64,000 nucleotides of DNA, taken from NCBI RefSeq assembly GCF_047663525.1, contig NC_092588.1, positions 87,851,501-87,915,500 of the forward strand, given 5' to 3'. Made by a program: the position numbers and the translations under genes. The notes under the pieces were generated by a model. It searched no databases. It saw nothing but the letters and a program-made list of their open reading frames with translations, and was not told the origin of the DNA. Each line of letters begins with the position of its first letter. Within the stretch, counting starts at the first letter, position 1. Positions 63,326 through 64,000 of the stretch are shown here, piece by piece. Source of the stretch: Anas platyrhynchos (taxonomy: Eukaryota; Chordata; Aves; Anseriformes; Anatidae).

Positions 63326-64000
63326 TTCAGGGATTATACAGCCAAAGTCACAATCTTTGGCTTATCAGAGTATATCCCAGCCCCTTCCTATCATGCCTTT
63401 ACCTTTCCTTCTGGAAAGGATTTGCCTGTTCTGATGGAGGGGCGACACGACACAAAAGCCTCTGTTCTCTAAATAGGCCTAAAATACTGTAATTCTGATA
63501 TGGAACCTGCTGTCCCTGTATAGAAAAAGGACTATAGTTTGTGTTTGAGGTTCAGACCACTGGGGTGCTGCTGCTGAATATCTTCATGCTGCCTGAAGGC
63601 TTCTCCTGCTCAGAGCAGTTCAGGCAGGTGTGATTACCCTGCCCATCTGCCTCATGTGCACTCGGTGCTGGCTGTTTCTTTTCCTCTGTGCTGGATGGGT
63701 CTACCTCTGAGGGCCACAGACAGCCAAATAAAAAACTAAGTCTGCACCTACCCTCTTTCACTAGATTGACTTAGGTGTTTAGCTGATGGTGTTTCTGTTG
63801 CCTCTTTGGCTCTAAACAACAAATGCTATTTCTTTCTCACTTTTCTTGCTGGCAGATTTTAAAAATCGGAGTTCTTCTGCAGCCAGGAGAACAAGACAAG
63901 ATAAAGGGCAAGGGGGGTTAGAAAACAGGTGAAAGTTGGTAGGGGAGAAGTGCTGTGATCCTAATGGGTTGAAAATAAAAAGGTAGTGAGCCTGTTGGCT

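Larger units (their letters stand above)
33089..64000 (+). other. MYO10: Intron 1 of the putative MYO10 (5' part, at least 30.9 kb)
   Basis: The region starts with the donor GTGAGC and continues to the window edge. I searched for a continuation exon encoding the expected GTRVWLREN-type residues in phase 0 and did not see one. Long first introns are usual for this gene. The content is mostly unique AT-rich DNA plus the CR1 fragments and microsatellites listed separately. The first 70 bases are CT-rich (about 33105-33150). Confidence 0.55.
55668..64000. other. Intron 1, distal part in window
   Basis: Unique AT-rich DNA with small microsatellites and the dyad cluster near 60.4 kb. Slightly GC-richer patches occur at 57,880-58,140 and 62,400-62,760, without CpG enrichment or a recognised exon. 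Confidence 0.5.

Noticed and set aside
63329..63472. Possible terminal exon after TTTTTCAG
   Set aside because: The acceptor is made by the (TTTA)n repeat, and the 48-codon frame after it has no family resemblance or donor.
1..64000. CRISPR arrays, prokaryotic operons, tRNA or rRNA genes, intact viral genes
   Set aside because: Read by eye, no regularly spaced repeats, no tRNA-type box B motifs in context, no rRNA-like blocks and no intact retroviral frames were found. The composition is that of a vertebrate chromosome.

Overview
This window looks like nuclear DNA of a bird. The background is AT-rich, gene-poor and repeat-poor. The only interspersed repeats I recognise are CR1 LINE fragments, there are no Alu, B1 or L1 copies, and the window has one sharp CpG island. 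I cannot name the species. There are no operons, phage genes or CRISPR arrays. Almost every open frame in the window is a chance or GC-driven frame.

Layout: bases 1 to about 32,340 are upstream intergenic DNA. I found no supportable coding exon there. It holds homopolymers, small microsatellites, several GC-rich blocks that look like old repeats (about 490-780, 6,000-6,890, 13,930-14,640 and 30,140-30,560) and one CR1 3' end near 25.2 kb. Bases 32,340-33,640 are a CpG island with a G-quadruplex motif, a (TCC)12 tract, GC boxes and two upstream ATGs. The island leads to an ATG in a very strong Kozak context at 33,068. Only seven codons follow (MDNFLAE) before a consensus splice donor at 33,089. 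This short start and its phase fit exon 1 of MYO10 (unconventional myosin X), whose human protein begins MDNFFTE and continues in the next exon. From 33,089 to the end of the window is the 5' part of a long first intron. It contains three more CR1 copies, two of them antisense 3' ends. The third is an 840-bp sense copy with a decayed reverse-transcriptase C-terminus. The intron also holds a cluster of dyad-symmetric AT-rich motifs near 60.4 kb that could be a regulatory element.

The only gene-level story is the control of one actin-based motor gene from a TATA-less CpG-island promoter. I did not find a previously undescribed biological system. The most useful leads are the 5' leader architecture (G4, TCC tract, uORFs), the dyad cluster in the intron, and the GC-rich blocks of uncertain origin.
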